Below, piece after piece: positions 1 through 5,769 of a DNA stretch of 64,000 nt. Position 1 is the stretch's first letter. Every line of letters starts with the position of its first letter. This stretch comes from Anoxybacillus ayderensis (GTDB taxonomy: Bacteria > Bacillota > Bacilli > Bacillales > Anoxybacillaceae). Below the pieces are notes generated by a model. That model was not told the origin of the DNA and searched no databases. It saw only the letters and a program-made list of their open reading frames with translations. The translations under genes and the position numbers were made by a program. Location: positions 1-64,000 of the forward strand of contig NZ_JXTG01000007.1 in assembly GCF_000833605.1 (NCBI RefSeq), read 5' to 3'.

Positions 1-208
1 GCAAATGGCTATTAGAGCTGTTTTTTTTCGTGCGTGCTTCCAGCTCTTGAACGCGATATGTCAGTTGTTCATTTTCTTTGCGTAGCTGTTTGTTTTCTTG
101 ACGCAAATGTTCATTTTCTTGAATGAGTTGATGAATGAGCTGTTTTTGTTGTTGGACTTTGCTGATTAAGCTCTCAACCGTAAATACAGCTTGTTGTACC
201 GTCAACAT
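1..208 (-). CDS. IS66-family transposase, N-terminal part (cut by window edge)
   Basis: The reading frame runs off the left edge, so only the first 69 codons are seen. It opens at an ATG (208-206) six or so bases after an AAGGAGG site. The product is almost wholly a coiled coil: heptad-like runs of Leu, Gln and Glu from about residue 12 to 58 (LIQENEHLRQENKQL), followed by the motif KKNSSNSHL. That order, a leucine-zipper-like coil and then a K/N-N-S-x-N-S motif, is the usual N-terminus of single-protein IS66 transposases of the ISBst12 type. The zinc-finger and DDE domains would lie outside the window. I infer IS66 from this pattern and from the GTAA terminus at 299. Confidence 0.72.
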   Translation of the reverse strand, partial: MLTVQQAVFTVESLISKVQQQKQLIHQLIQENEHLRQENKQLRKENEQLTYRVQELEARTKKNSSNSHL

Positions 209-299
209 GCGATTCACCTCCTTGTCTATCCGTATTCACATGATAGACAGGAAAACCAAAAAATATTCAGCTCACTTTATGAGGTGGCTGAATAGTTAC
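1..299 (-). mobile_element. IS66-family insertion sequence, one end
   Basis: The transposase start is preceded by about 90 bp of non-coding DNA ending at 299. Read on the minus strand this end begins GTAACTATTCAGC; IS66 elements usually begin with GTAA. An internal inverted repeat TATTCAGC/GCTGAATA follows within 30 bp. IS66 elements make 8-bp target duplications, so bases 300-307 (tgctgaat) are the predicted duplicate. The other end is outside the window, so neither the inverted-repeat partner nor the duplication can be checked here. Confidence 0.55.
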
Positions 300-1183
300 T
301 GCTGAATTAATGATTTGCAGGATCTATATCTTAAATGTGGTTGAACAGATAGTAGTCTGTTTACTAACCTTTCAAGTTTAGGATGTACCCCTTTATATAA
401 CTGAGATAGTGGGATGTACTCGTTGTTTAATATTTTGGAAACGAGTTGTACAGAGTTCATATGAGGGGTAAAGAATGGATGCCTCCCTGTCAAAGATTCA
501 TACAATACAACCCCAAGTAAATAGAGATCGGATCTAAAGTCTAAAGAAGTTTTAATATTTGCCAGCTGTTCAGGTGACATGTAGATTTTCGTTCCAATAA
601 TATGGAAGGCCTGGGTTAGAGCCTTTCCTTGAGTATCAAAGGCAATTCCTGTGTCTAATAATACAAACGTTCCATCAATCTTTCGCATTATGTTCTTAGG
701 TTTAATATCACGATGAACCATTCCAATAGACCATAGGTGGTCTATAGCCGTAGTGATGTCCACACCAAGTTGTATGACTTCGCTTTGAGAAAGGGGACCT
801 TTGCTTAAGACTTGAAACAAATCATGTCCTTCTATAAATTCTTCTGAAAAATAAAGGAATTTTTTTTCGTCGTAGTTTACGAGAGTCATTCCTATTGGTC
901 CTAATTTCACAAGAGTCGGTGTATTACATTTTCGCATGATATCTATTTCCCTAGTTGCTCGAGCTAAAATCTCTGATTGAATATCTTGAGTATCATTTAC
1001 ATCTCCTGGTTCTTTTAAATCTGTTAATTCCAAGAATTTGAGAGTATAGTATTTATTATTAATTTTGCATTTAAAAACTTGTTTTTGCCCACCTTTATTT
1101 AAAAATTCTAAATCAGATATAGCATCTCGACAGGACTCAAGGATTTTTTTTACATCCTCAACAGATAAATTTGGAGATTTCAT
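296..1183 (-). CDS. Hanks-type serine/threonine protein kinase, probably 3'-truncated by the IS
   Basis: A 295-residue protein with nearly all canonical kinase motifs: glycine loop around residues 29-38, Lys49, Glu79 in the C-helix, catalytic loop HRDIKPKN at 157-164 (Asp159), and the metal-binding Asp177 in a DTG rather than DFG triplet, followed by a GT..MSPE activation/P+1 segment near 197-205. There is no transmembrane segment and no PASTA domain, so it is cytoplasmic and unlike PrkC. The start ATG follows GAGGGAGG. The stop codon is formed partly by the IS66 terminal GTAAC, and the protein ends right after the last kinase-domain helix, so any C-terminal extension has been lost. It is divergent in role from phage structural genes and sits where lysogeny or superinfection-immunity genes are usually found. 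Substrate unknown. Confidence 0.82.
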   Translation of the reverse strand: MKSPNLSVEDVKKILESCRDAISDLEFLNKGGQKQVFKCKINNKYYTLKFLELTDLKEPGDVNDTQDIQSEILARATREIDIMRKCNTPTLVKLGPIGMTLVNYDEKKFLYFSEEFIEGHDLFQVLSKGPLSQSEVIQLGVDITTAIDHLWSIGMVHRDIKPKNIMRKIDGTFVLLDTGIAFDTQGKALTQAFHIIGTKIYMSPEQLANIKTSLDFRSDLYLLGVVLYESLTGRHPFFTPHMNSVQLVSKILNNEYIPLSQLYKGVHPKLERLVNRLLSVQPHLRYRSCKSLIQQ

Positions 1184-1224
1184 CGATAATCCTCCCTCAT
1201 ATATTATGTTGATAAAAAATTTTT

Positions 1225-1296
1225 TTACTGGATTTCGAGCTCACTGTGCCCCCTAACAATCGATTGATAATCTTTAATTTCTCTGAATTTGTTCAT
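1225..1296 (-). CDS. Possible 23-residue peptide upstream of the kinase
   Basis: An ATG at 1296 preceded by a good GGAAGAGGGAGAG ribosome site opens a 24-codon frame that ends 41 bp before the kinase start, on the same strand. The peptide (MNKFREIKDYQSIVRGHSEL and three more residues) is charged and has no membrane segment. It may be a short partner or leader peptide of the kinase, or the remnant of a longer gene cut by a deletion. I do not recognise it. The strong ribosome site is the main argument that it is translated. Confidence 0.35.
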   Translation of the reverse strand: MNKFREIKDYQSIVRGHSELEIQ

Positions 1297-1321
1297 TTTT
1301 TCTCTCCCTCTTCCAAAATAA

Positions 1322-1358
1322 AAAAGACACCTTATCTATTTATTCCTCGGTGTCTTTT
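1322..1358. terminator. Inverted repeat, possible terminator
   Basis: AAAAGACACC at 1322-1331 pairs perfectly with GGTGTCTTTT at 1349-1358 around a 17-base loop. The T-run on each strand makes it potentially bidirectional. It lies between the 23-codon ORF and the repressor region on the minus strand. The loop is long for an efficient terminator, so confidence is low. Confidence 0.35.
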
Positions 1359-1456
1359 CCTGATGACTTATTCTTTTGTGCAGCTTTATGCATTACCCAC
1401 TCGAAATGTTGAACAATCTCTCTGATTTCGTCTTCGGTTAGGTGACACCAACCTCT
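1340..1456 (-). pseudogene. Short open frame without a start codon
   Basis: On the minus strand a frame open from 1456 to a TAA at 1340-1342 encodes a protein-like helical sequence (TEDEIREIVQHFEWVMHKAA and a short Ser/Lys/Glu tail). The frame is closed by TAA at 1459-1457 and has no ATG, GTG or TTG before its protein-like part, although a GAGG-like site sits just upstream. It looks like the remains of a small phage gene whose start has been lost or shifted. It would be co-oriented with the repressor and kinase. Confidence 0.3.
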
Positions 1457-1492
1457 TTATGTTTTTGGTGTCTTCTCTTACTGTGTTTGTTG

Positions 1493-1849
1493 TTATTTAT
1501 TATTCCGATCGCCTTCGCTCTTTAGAATTTCCCATATCTTCAAAAGCTGTTCCCGCCGTTCTTCCGGCGCCTCTGCCAGTTCCTTAAAAAACAGACCAAG
1601 TGACGGGTCTTTTAGTTCTTCAGGAATGCCATCGCTTTCCGACGGATTCGGATCGTCGGTACGACCGAGTAGGTAGTCGGTGGTGACGTTGAAAAAGTCG
1701 GCGAGTTTTTGAAGTGTTTCAGTATCAGGTGTTCGATTCCCGTTCTCGTATCCCGATATGGATACTTTTGTGACATTTATTTTCTTCCCTAGTTCTTCTT
1801 GGGTGAGTTTTTTTTCTAATCTTAGCCTTTTTAAACGGTCACCTAACAC
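1493..1849 (-). CDS. CI-like phage repressor (XRE family)
   Basis: I start this at GTG 1849 because AGAGGTG lies six bases upstream; an in-frame ATG 45 bases earlier has no ribosome site. The 118-residue product begins MLGDRLKRLRLEKKLTQEEL and has a full XRE helix-turn-helix over residues 3-58, including TPDTETLQKLADFFNVTTDYLLG. An acidic linker and a short C-terminal helix follow, with no peptidase S24 domain, so inactivation would be by antirepressor, not RecA-stimulated self-cleavage. That agrees with the Rha/KilA-C antirepressor at 10735. It is divergent from the Cro-like gene, with the GTTAAC operator array between them. Confidence 0.85.
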   Translation of the reverse strand: MLGDRLKRLRLEKKLTQEELGKKINVTKVSISGYENGNRTPDTETLQKLADFFNVTTDYLLGRTDDPNPSESDGIPEELKDPSLGLFFKELAEAPEERREQLLKIWEILKSEGDRNNK

Positions 1850-1879
1850 ATAAAACACCTCTTTCTTGTGTTCATAATA

Positions 1880-2006
1880 ATTATAAGTTAACAAATAGAT
1901 AACATAAAGAGGGAAAGTTTTTTGTTAACTAAATAGAAATTTTTTATAAAAAAATACTTGAATGTTAACAGGAAGTTAATTATAATAAAGTTAACTTGAT
2001 GTTAAC
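1880..2006. promoter_or_regulatory. Lysogeny-switch operator array (GTTAAC sites) with divergent promoters
   Basis: The palindrome GTTAAC occurs at 1887, 1924, 1964, 1990 and 2001, with GTTAAT at 1975 and GATAAC at 1898; one more copy lies at 2220 inside the end of the Cro-like gene. The leftward promoter has a -10 TATAAT at 1885-1880 next to the 1887 site and a weak -35. The sites therefore flank or overlap both promoters, as expected for CI/Cro operators. The motif density is direct observation; its binding by these two proteins is inference. Confidence 0.75.
1958..1986 (+). promoter_or_regulatory. Rightward early promoter
   Basis: TTGAAT at 1958-1963 and a consensus TATAAT at 1981-1986 are separated by exactly 17 bp. 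Two operator sites fill the spacer (GTTAAC 1964, GTTAAT 1975) and two more follow the -10. Repressor bound here would block the early operon directly. Confidence 0.8.
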
Positions 2007-2025
2007 AAAGAGGGGTGATAAACGA

Positions 2026-2253
2026 TTGATTTTGGAAAAATTAAAAAGTATTCGTACTGAAAAAGGACTTAGTTGTAAGCAAGTTGCCGATTTAGTCGGC
2101 ATTTCTAAAGAGTATTACTGGATGATTGAGAACGGAAAACGGCGATTAAACTATGAGTTGGCTGTGAAAATAGCACAAGTATTCGATACTAGCCCAGACA
2201 ATATTTTTTTGGGTAACCAGTTAACTTATAGTGAACAAAAGCTAGCTCCTTGA
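2026..2253 (+). CDS. Cro-like regulator (XRE family)
   Basis: I choose TTG 2026 as the start: AAAGAGGGGTG lies eight bases upstream, while the earlier TTG/ATG codons at 1996-1999 lie within the operator array and lack a ribosome site. The 75-residue product is essentially one helix-turn-helix domain: LKSIRTEKGLSCKQVADLVG, then ISKEYYWMIENGKRRL and VKIAQVFDTSPDNIF. It is the first gene of the rightward early transcript and divergent from the CI-like gene, hence the Cro assignment. It carries a GTTAAC site in its last codons (2220). Confidence 0.8.
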   Translation: MILEKLKSIRTEKGLSCKQVADLVGISKEYYWMIENGKRRLNYELAVKIAQVFDTSPDNIFLGNQLTYSEQKLAP

Positions 2254-2293
2254 CAACTCAATCCCCACGACATGAAAGGAGGTGAGTAATTGT

Positions 2294-2548
2294 ATGAAGC
2301 ATGAAGCGCCTCAAAGTACAATGGATGATTTGCAGCAAATGTTTGAGCGTGTAGCTATATCTAAGTTTGCAGAAGTGAAAAACAGTTTTGTTACTTACGG
2401 AGAAGCACTCGTCTTTGTCCGTCAACAATCGAATGACGCGAAATGGAATCGTAACATTGTGCGTGAAGTAGTATGGGATCATGTGCACGACATGCTGGTA
2501 CGAGAAATGAACGAGATGCCCATGATGTGCCAGAAGCCGAATAGGTAA
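2294..2548 (+). CDS. Small phage protein of unknown function (array unit 1, plus strand)
   Basis: ATG 2294 follows AAAGGAGG with an 11-base gap. The 84-residue product is helical and charged (FERVAISKFAEVKNSF ... REVVWDHVHDMLVREMNEMP). I do not recognise a family. The 30 bp before the gene (ctcaatccccacgacatgaa and the ribosome site) recur before three other genes downstream, at 2859, 3219 and 4089, which marks this gene as the first unit of the cassette-like array. It converges on the minus-strand gene ending at 2573. Confidence 0.6.
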   Translation: MKHEAPQSTMDDLQQMFERVAISKFAEVKNSFVTYGEALVFVRQQSNDAKWNRNIVREVVWDHVHDMLVREMNEMPMMCQKPNR

Positions 2549-2572
2549 AATTCGACTTCCAGCTTTCTATAA

Positions 2573-2755
2573 CTACCCTAGCCTTTTAATCACATTTTTA
2601 AAATCGCTGAACGTATAAAATACATGTTTCATCATCAAAAGCAAGTTTTCTTTTTGGCTCTCCGTAAAATCGGAAGTTTCTAGGATGAAATTGATTTCTT
2701 GCGTAAACCGATCCAACGACTTATCTAGCTCTCGCTCGATATCCATTTTGTTCAC
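2573..2755 (-). CDS. 60-residue helical protein (array unit 1, minus strand)
   Basis: GTG 2755 lies eight bases after AGGAGG; the frame is open further upstream but without a ribosome site. The product (start MNKMDIERELDKSLDRFTQE) is predicted to be two or three helices with a basic end (FKNVIKRLG) and no recognised domain. It runs against the main early transcript, so it should need its own promoter in the repeated junction at 2761-2894. A gene transcribed against lytic flow in a prophage is often expressed in the lysogen; that is inference. Confidence 0.55.
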   Translation of the reverse strand: MNKMDIERELDKSLDRFTQEINFILETSDFTESQKENLLLMMKHVFYTFSDFKNVIKRLG

Positions 2756-2760
2756 TGTTA

Positions 2761-2914
2761 TCACCTCCTTCCTGCCATAGCCATTCGACAAGAAGGAGGA
2801 AATTCCTACAAGGAGGGGATTGAAATGAATTTTTCTATTATGTCTTTTCTCATCAACAACTCAATCCCCACGACATAAAAGGAGGTGAAAGCGAATGACG
2901 AGCGAGCAATGCTT
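2761..2914. repeat. Array junction repeat, copy A
   Basis: About 153 bp here match 3990-4143 with roughly ten differences. The repeat starts at the ribosome site of the minus-strand gene, runs through the whole divergent intergenic region and ends inside the first codons of the plus-strand gene (MTSEQC). It contains several AGGAGG motifs on both strands and the 17-codon ORF at 2825. A shorter derivative lies at 4828-4892. Confidence 0.85.
2825..2878 (+). CDS. 17-residue leader peptide in junction A
   Basis: ATG 2825 is seven bases after AAGGAGGGG. The peptide is MNFSIMSFLINNSIPTT. Its TAA abuts the AAAGGAGG site of the gene starting at 2895, the usual layout for translational coupling or a leader peptide. 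The second junction encodes the same peptide with two changes (N2E, M6V). The stop-proximal codons, atc ccc acg aca, are also kept before 2294 and nearly so before 3251, where the start codon is gone. Confidence 0.5.
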   Translation: MNFSIMSFLINNSIPTT

Positions 2915-3173
2915 GGATGAAAAGCAAATTCTTCAAACCATCGAACAGTATGTTGAACAAGAATCTGACAAATGGGTTCAAAGCGTTCTAAGCAATGCAA
3001 AGACGGTAAGTGAGTTGACCGCAGCTCTTTGGGAGCATGGCAAAGTGAAAAAAGACGGAACTGAAGTTGAACGTATGCTACATCGCTTAATTTATGAGCG
3101 TGGTGCGGCTAAGATCAAAAACGTGATTAGGGAAGTTGAGAACCGCACGTTGGAGAGAGTGCCGTCCCCATAA
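2895..3173 (+). CDS. Small phage protein, paralogue of 4124-4384 (array unit 2)
   Basis: ATG 2895 lies nine bases after GGAGG. The 92-residue product starts MTSEQCLDEKQ and continues with a helical, charged body (TIEQYVEQESDKWVQSVLSN). The gene at 4124 starts MTSEQCFDNIERHVEQN, so the two share the N-terminus and the upstream junction but diverge after about 20 residues. No domain is recognised. It lies 77 bp before the next plus-strand gene. Confidence 0.6.
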   Translation: MTSEQCLDEKQILQTIEQYVEQESDKWVQSVLSNAKTVSELTAALWEHGKVKKDGTEVERMLHRLIYERGAAKIKNVIREVENRTLERVPSP

Positions 3174-3250
3174 GGAGACAGCGCACATGTTAATTCAGTT
3201 GTTGAATTTGATCCCTTAAAATCTCCACGACATGAACGGAGGTGAATGGA

Positions 3251-3634
3251 GTGTCAGAGAAAGAGCAAGAGCTCATCCGTAAGTTTGAAGAACTCGTTCT
3301 TACTCTTCCAGCGCATGAGCTAGCCGAAACGCTTGGGTGCAGTCAAAGGCAACTATATCGCTTAAGAAATCAAATCCGTAGCGGCTGCGAGGAAACATCA
3401 GCTGTTTCATACAAAGGTGTGATCACTTTACTGGCACAATACGTGCTTGATTCTTCGCTTCCTGAAGAGAAGCTTCAATGGATGAAAGCAGTCGGTATTA
3501 AAGAGTTTCCGCAACCAATGAAATACCATTATGGGACAGCGTGGGTCTTGTCTGAACAATATATTCGGGAAACCCCACTTGAAAAGCTCAAAGCGAGATT
3601 CCTAGACGTGAAAGACAAACCGTATCCTTTTTAA
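3251..3634 (+). CDS. Probable DNA-binding protein with a helix-turn-helix (array unit 2)
   Basis: I start at GTG 3251, nine bases after CGGAGG; GTG 3242 overlaps the ribosome site. The 127-residue product has a clear helix-turn-helix at about residues 18-40 (AHELAETLGCSQRQLYRLRN), then a linker and a C-terminal part rich in aromatic residues (FPQPMKYHYGTAWVLSEQY). Its upstream context repeats the atctccacgacatga element in reduced form. It may regulate the array or early genes. It converges on the minus-strand gene ending at 3640 with only five bases between the stops. Confidence 0.6.
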   Translation: MSEKEQELIRKFEELVLTLPAHELAETLGCSQRQLYRLRNQIRSGCEETSAVSYKGVITLLAQYVLDSSLPEEKLQWMKAVGIKEFPQPMKYHYGTAWVLSEQYIRETPLEKLKARFLDVKDKPYPF

Positions 3635-3639
3635 AAACA

Positions 3640-3987
3640 TTAGATGGGTAAGACGTTTCGAATTTTGTTCAGATACTCTAACACACTTTTGAGACCCTCT
3701 TTGAAGCGATTTTCCATGTAGATGACGCCGAGGTCACTGAGCTGTACAAACCAAACGATGTCGTCTCCATAACGACATTCGATTAGACCAGCGCGGTGTA
3801 GTTCACGGCACGTTTCATCTACATTTTCAAAAGACCATTTAGGTGCGATCGTCTGATGGATGTCTTCTGAACTTCCAAACATTTTAGCTTGTGATTTCGG
3901 AACACCGTCTTTTAGTTTAGCGCAGTATTGTTTGTAAAGAAGACAAATCAAAGCATCAGCATCTTTAGTTAGTTGAATATCCACCAT
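3640..3987 (-). CDS. Possible winged-helix phage protein (array unit 2, minus strand)
   Basis: ATG 3987 follows AAGGAGGTGAAA; GTG 3984 is an alternative. The 115-residue protein has the rhythm of a winged helix: a helical start (DADALICLLYKQYCAKL), a second part FENVDETCRELHRAGLIEC, then a beta wing RYGDDIVWFVQLSDLGVIYM, and a C-terminal helix. This is judged by eye and no family is named. It is transcribed against the early operon and starts inside junction repeat B. Confidence 0.55.
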   Translation of the reverse strand: MVDIQLTKDADALICLLYKQYCAKLKDGVPKSQAKMFGSSEDIHQTIAPKWSFENVDETCRELHRAGLIECRYGDDIVWFVQLSDLGVIYMENRFKEGLKSVLEYLNKIRNVLPI

Positions 3988-3989
3988 TT

Positions 3990-4143
3990 TCACCTCCTTC
4001 CTGACGTAGTCATTCGACAAGAAGGAGGAAATTCCTACAAGGAGGGGATTGAAATGGAATTTTCCATTGTGTCTTTTCTCATCAACAACTCAATCCCCAC
4101 GACATAAAAGGAGGTGAAAGCGAATGACGAGCGAGCAATGCTT
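3990..4143. repeat. Array junction repeat, copy B
   Basis: This copy is nearly identical to 2761-2914 and has the same limits: the minus-strand ribosome site on one side and the MTSEQC codons of the plus-strand gene on the other. Differences cluster at the minus-strand side (gacgta for gccata) and in the leader ORF. The genes flanking the two copies differ, so the repeat is a shared junction and not a simple duplication of a whole operon. Confidence 0.85.
4054..4107 (+). CDS. 17-residue leader peptide in junction B
   Basis: ATG 4054 follows AAGGAGGGG. The peptide is MEFSIVSFLINNSIPTT, two residues different from the junction A copy. The stop codon is adjacent to the ribosome site for the gene at 4124. 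Both changes are single-base or codon-sized and leave the frame intact, which weakly supports real translation. Confidence 0.5.
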   Translation: MEFSIVSFLINNSIPTT

Positions 4144-4384
4144 TGACAACATCGAACGGCATGTTGAACAAAACAAAACAGATCGCATTCGCCAAGTTTT
4201 AGATCAATTGAAAAAAGGCGATGGTGTTAAAGTTTACGATCGGTTGTCGTATGAGTTACGAAAGATAAGAACATCTGAAGCGGTTCAGACGCTCTTAGAG
4301 ATAAAGAAACAAGAAAAAATAAGTGACAGTGACTTTATGGACTTCATTAGGTACGAACTTAGAAGACGTGGTGAGTTTTTATAA
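4124..4384 (+). CDS. Small phage protein, paralogue of 2895-3173 (array unit 3)
   Basis: ATG 4124 lies nine bases after GGAGG. The 86-residue product starts MTSEQCFDNIERHVEQN and is helical and highly charged, with a basic C-terminus (FIRYELRRRGEF). Only the N-terminus is shared with the 2895 gene, suggesting that recombination within the junction repeat has given different bodies the same start. Function unknown. Confidence 0.6.
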   Translation: MTSEQCFDNIERHVEQNKTDRIRQVLDQLKKGDGVKVYDRLSYELRKIRTSEAVQTLLEIKKQEKISDSDFMDFIRYELRRRGEFL

Positions 4385-4424
4385 GTCTACATTCACTCAT
4401 TCTACGAAAAAGGAGGTGAGTGGA

Positions 4425-4613
4425 ATGACAAACAAACAACTGAAAACAGTTGTAGTCGATGTTCAGTCGATTCCCGCTTGGCAACAAATCAACAGTACAC
4501 TACAAAATGCCATAATGCTCACAGAGTACGCCTTAGAAAAAGGGTGGAGCAAAGAGGAATTTGATAGAGTTATTCAACTTCTTTACTCCACTGTCGTTAA
4601 GGATAAGGCTTAA
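4425..4613 (+). CDS. Small phage protein of unknown function (array unit 3)
   Basis: I use ATG 4425, eight or so bases after AAAGGAGGTGAG, and not the upstream in-frame start at 4323 inside the previous gene. The 62-residue product (MTNKQLKTVVVDVQSIPAWQ, then LTEYALEKGWSKEEFDRVIQ) has a short beta start and two helices. Its stop codon overlaps the stop of the convergent zinc-ribbon gene by four bases. Confidence 0.55.
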   Translation: MTNKQLKTVVVDVQSIPAWQQINSTLQNAIMLTEYALEKGWSKEEFDRVIQLLYSTVVKDKA

Positions 4614-4819
4614 CTAAAAAGATCTTTTAAGCGCCCGAGTTGTTTTTCAACGTCTCTGATCGCGTCCTGATTATCCAGTTTGATGGTTGTGCCGCATCTT
4701 GAACAAGAAATAGAACTGTTTGATTTAAAAGCTTTAGATGCGTCAAATGTGATTTTTTCAGAACACTTAGGACAAGACAACTCTAAATTTTGCCCTTTAA
4801 ACAAATGGCTGATGTCCAT
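4610..4819 (-). CDS. Zinc-ribbon protein (array unit 3, minus strand)
   Basis: ATG 4819 follows GGGAGGGG. The 69-residue product has two CxxC knuckles (CPKC at about residues 16-19 and CSRC at 39-42) spaced as in a rubredoxin-like zinc ribbon, followed by a short acidic helix (DAIRDVEKQLGRLKDLF). It probably binds zinc and acts as a nucleic-acid or protein adaptor; nothing more specific is visible. Like the other minus-strand genes of the array it opposes the early transcript. Confidence 0.65.
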   Translation of the reverse strand: MDISHLFKGQNLELSCPKCSEKITFDASKAFKSNSSISCSRCGTTIKLDNQDAIRDVEKQLGRLKDLFS

Positions 4820-4827
4820 TATGATAA

Positions 4828-4892
4828 TCCCCTCCCTTCACCGCCATTATTCGACATGAAGGGAGGAAATTCCTACAAGGAGGTAGAGCGAA
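4828..4892. repeat. Array junction repeat, shortened copy C
   Basis: The segment keeps the minus-strand ribosome site, the attcgac(a)tgaagg(g)aggaaattcctacaa core and an AAGGAGG, then goes straight into the gene at 4893. The leader ORF and the cccacgacat element are missing, as if removed by a deletion of about 70 bp. It closes the array on the right. Confidence 0.65.
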
Positions 4893-5165
4893 TTGGATAA
4901 AATTTGGTGGTCGATGCAAGACCTCAAAGAACGCACAGGATATAGCGAGGATTGGCTCAAAGAGAACATCCTTTTGCATCCGCGCTATCGGCAAATGCTT
5001 GATTTAGAAAACGGTGGATTTGTGTATTACCCAGAGAAAAAAGGAGAGCGATGGTGCTTCATCGCATCGCGTATGGAAGAGTTCTTGCAAAAGTATTTCC
5101 GCGACATATTCATGAGAAAAGAAACAAAGACCAACAAAAACACAAAAACACCGATTGCTCAATGA
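4893..5165 (+). CDS. DUF771-like phage protein
   Basis: TTG 4893 is nine bases after AAGGAGG. The 90-residue product begins MDKIWWSMQDLKERTGYSED, the W-x-M-x-D-L-x-x-x-T-G-x-S start typical of DUF771 proteins found in early regions of Gram-positive siphophages. The region looks like a MerR/excisionase-style winged helix: first helix, LKENILLHPRYR, then a beta hairpin VYYPEKKGERWCF. DUF771 members are small presumed DNA-binding proteins of unknown role. A Lys/Thr-rich tail ends the protein. Confidence 0.65.
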   Translation: MDKIWWSMQDLKERTGYSEDWLKENILLHPRYRQMLDLENGGFVYYPEKKGERWCFIASRMEEFLQKYFRDIFMRKETKTNKNTKTPIAQ

Positions 5166-5230
5166 GCCTGTTCTAATGATACTATAACATGCCATTCTCA
5201 ATGGTGATGGTAGAAGGGGGAGAACAAACA

Positions 5231-5752
5231 ATGAAACGTGGTAGAGCGGCCGATGCGGTGAAAGCGGCGCGGCAGGCGACAGGGATGACACAACAACAGC
5301 TTTCGTTTGAAATCTATGAATCTCGCGAAGCGGTTTCCCAGCAAGAAAACGGACGGTATCGGGTACAACCGAACATATCGAAATATTTCACCGAAAAGCA
5401 TAACAATCCGTGGGTGGCATTAGAGGCAGCGGCGGAATACACAGGATGGGGACCAGTGAAGCTGGACGGTGAGGTGGTCGATCTACACCGTGCAAGCGTG
5501 GCGATGAAAACGAAAGAGGAACTAACTGAAGCGCTACAAGCGATTGAAAGTGTATGTGTAGCGAATCATCCTCGGGCGATTAGGGAGTACGACAAACAGC
5601 ACTTGGAAGAAGCGATTTTGCAAGCGATTGACGCGATTGTAGCGCTCACGCAATATGTCGCGGTTATATGTGTCGATTACGGTTTTTCGTGGCTCAAAAT
5701 GTGGCAAAAGCATCGTACGAAATTGCAGACGAAAGGATTTATTCGAAAATGA
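5231..5752 (+). CDS. XRE-family regulator with helical C-terminal domain
   Basis: I start at ATG 5231, after GAAGGGGGAG; the frame is open to 5189. The 173-residue product has an XRE helix-turn-helix near residues 7-50 (AARQATGMTQQQLSFEI, SREAVSQQENGRY), followed by about 110 residues of helices with no recognised domain. There is no membrane segment. As a second XRE protein in the early operon it may modulate early or middle transcription. Confidence 0.65.
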   Translation: MKRGRAADAVKAARQATGMTQQQLSFEIYESREAVSQQENGRYRVQPNISKYFTEKHNNPWVALEAAAEYTGWGPVKLDGEVVDLHRASVAMKTKEELTEALQAIESVCVANHPRAIREYDKQHLEEAILQAIDAIVALTQYVAVICVDYGFSWLKMWQKHRTKLQTKGFIRK

Positions 5753-5769
5753 CAAAGGGGGAAAATCAA

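Noticed and set aside
2258-4893. CRISPR array or integron as an explanation of the repeats
   Set aside because: The repeats are 153 bp with kilobase spacing and contain coding starts; there is no short regular repeat-spacer pattern and no attC-like folding or integron integrase.
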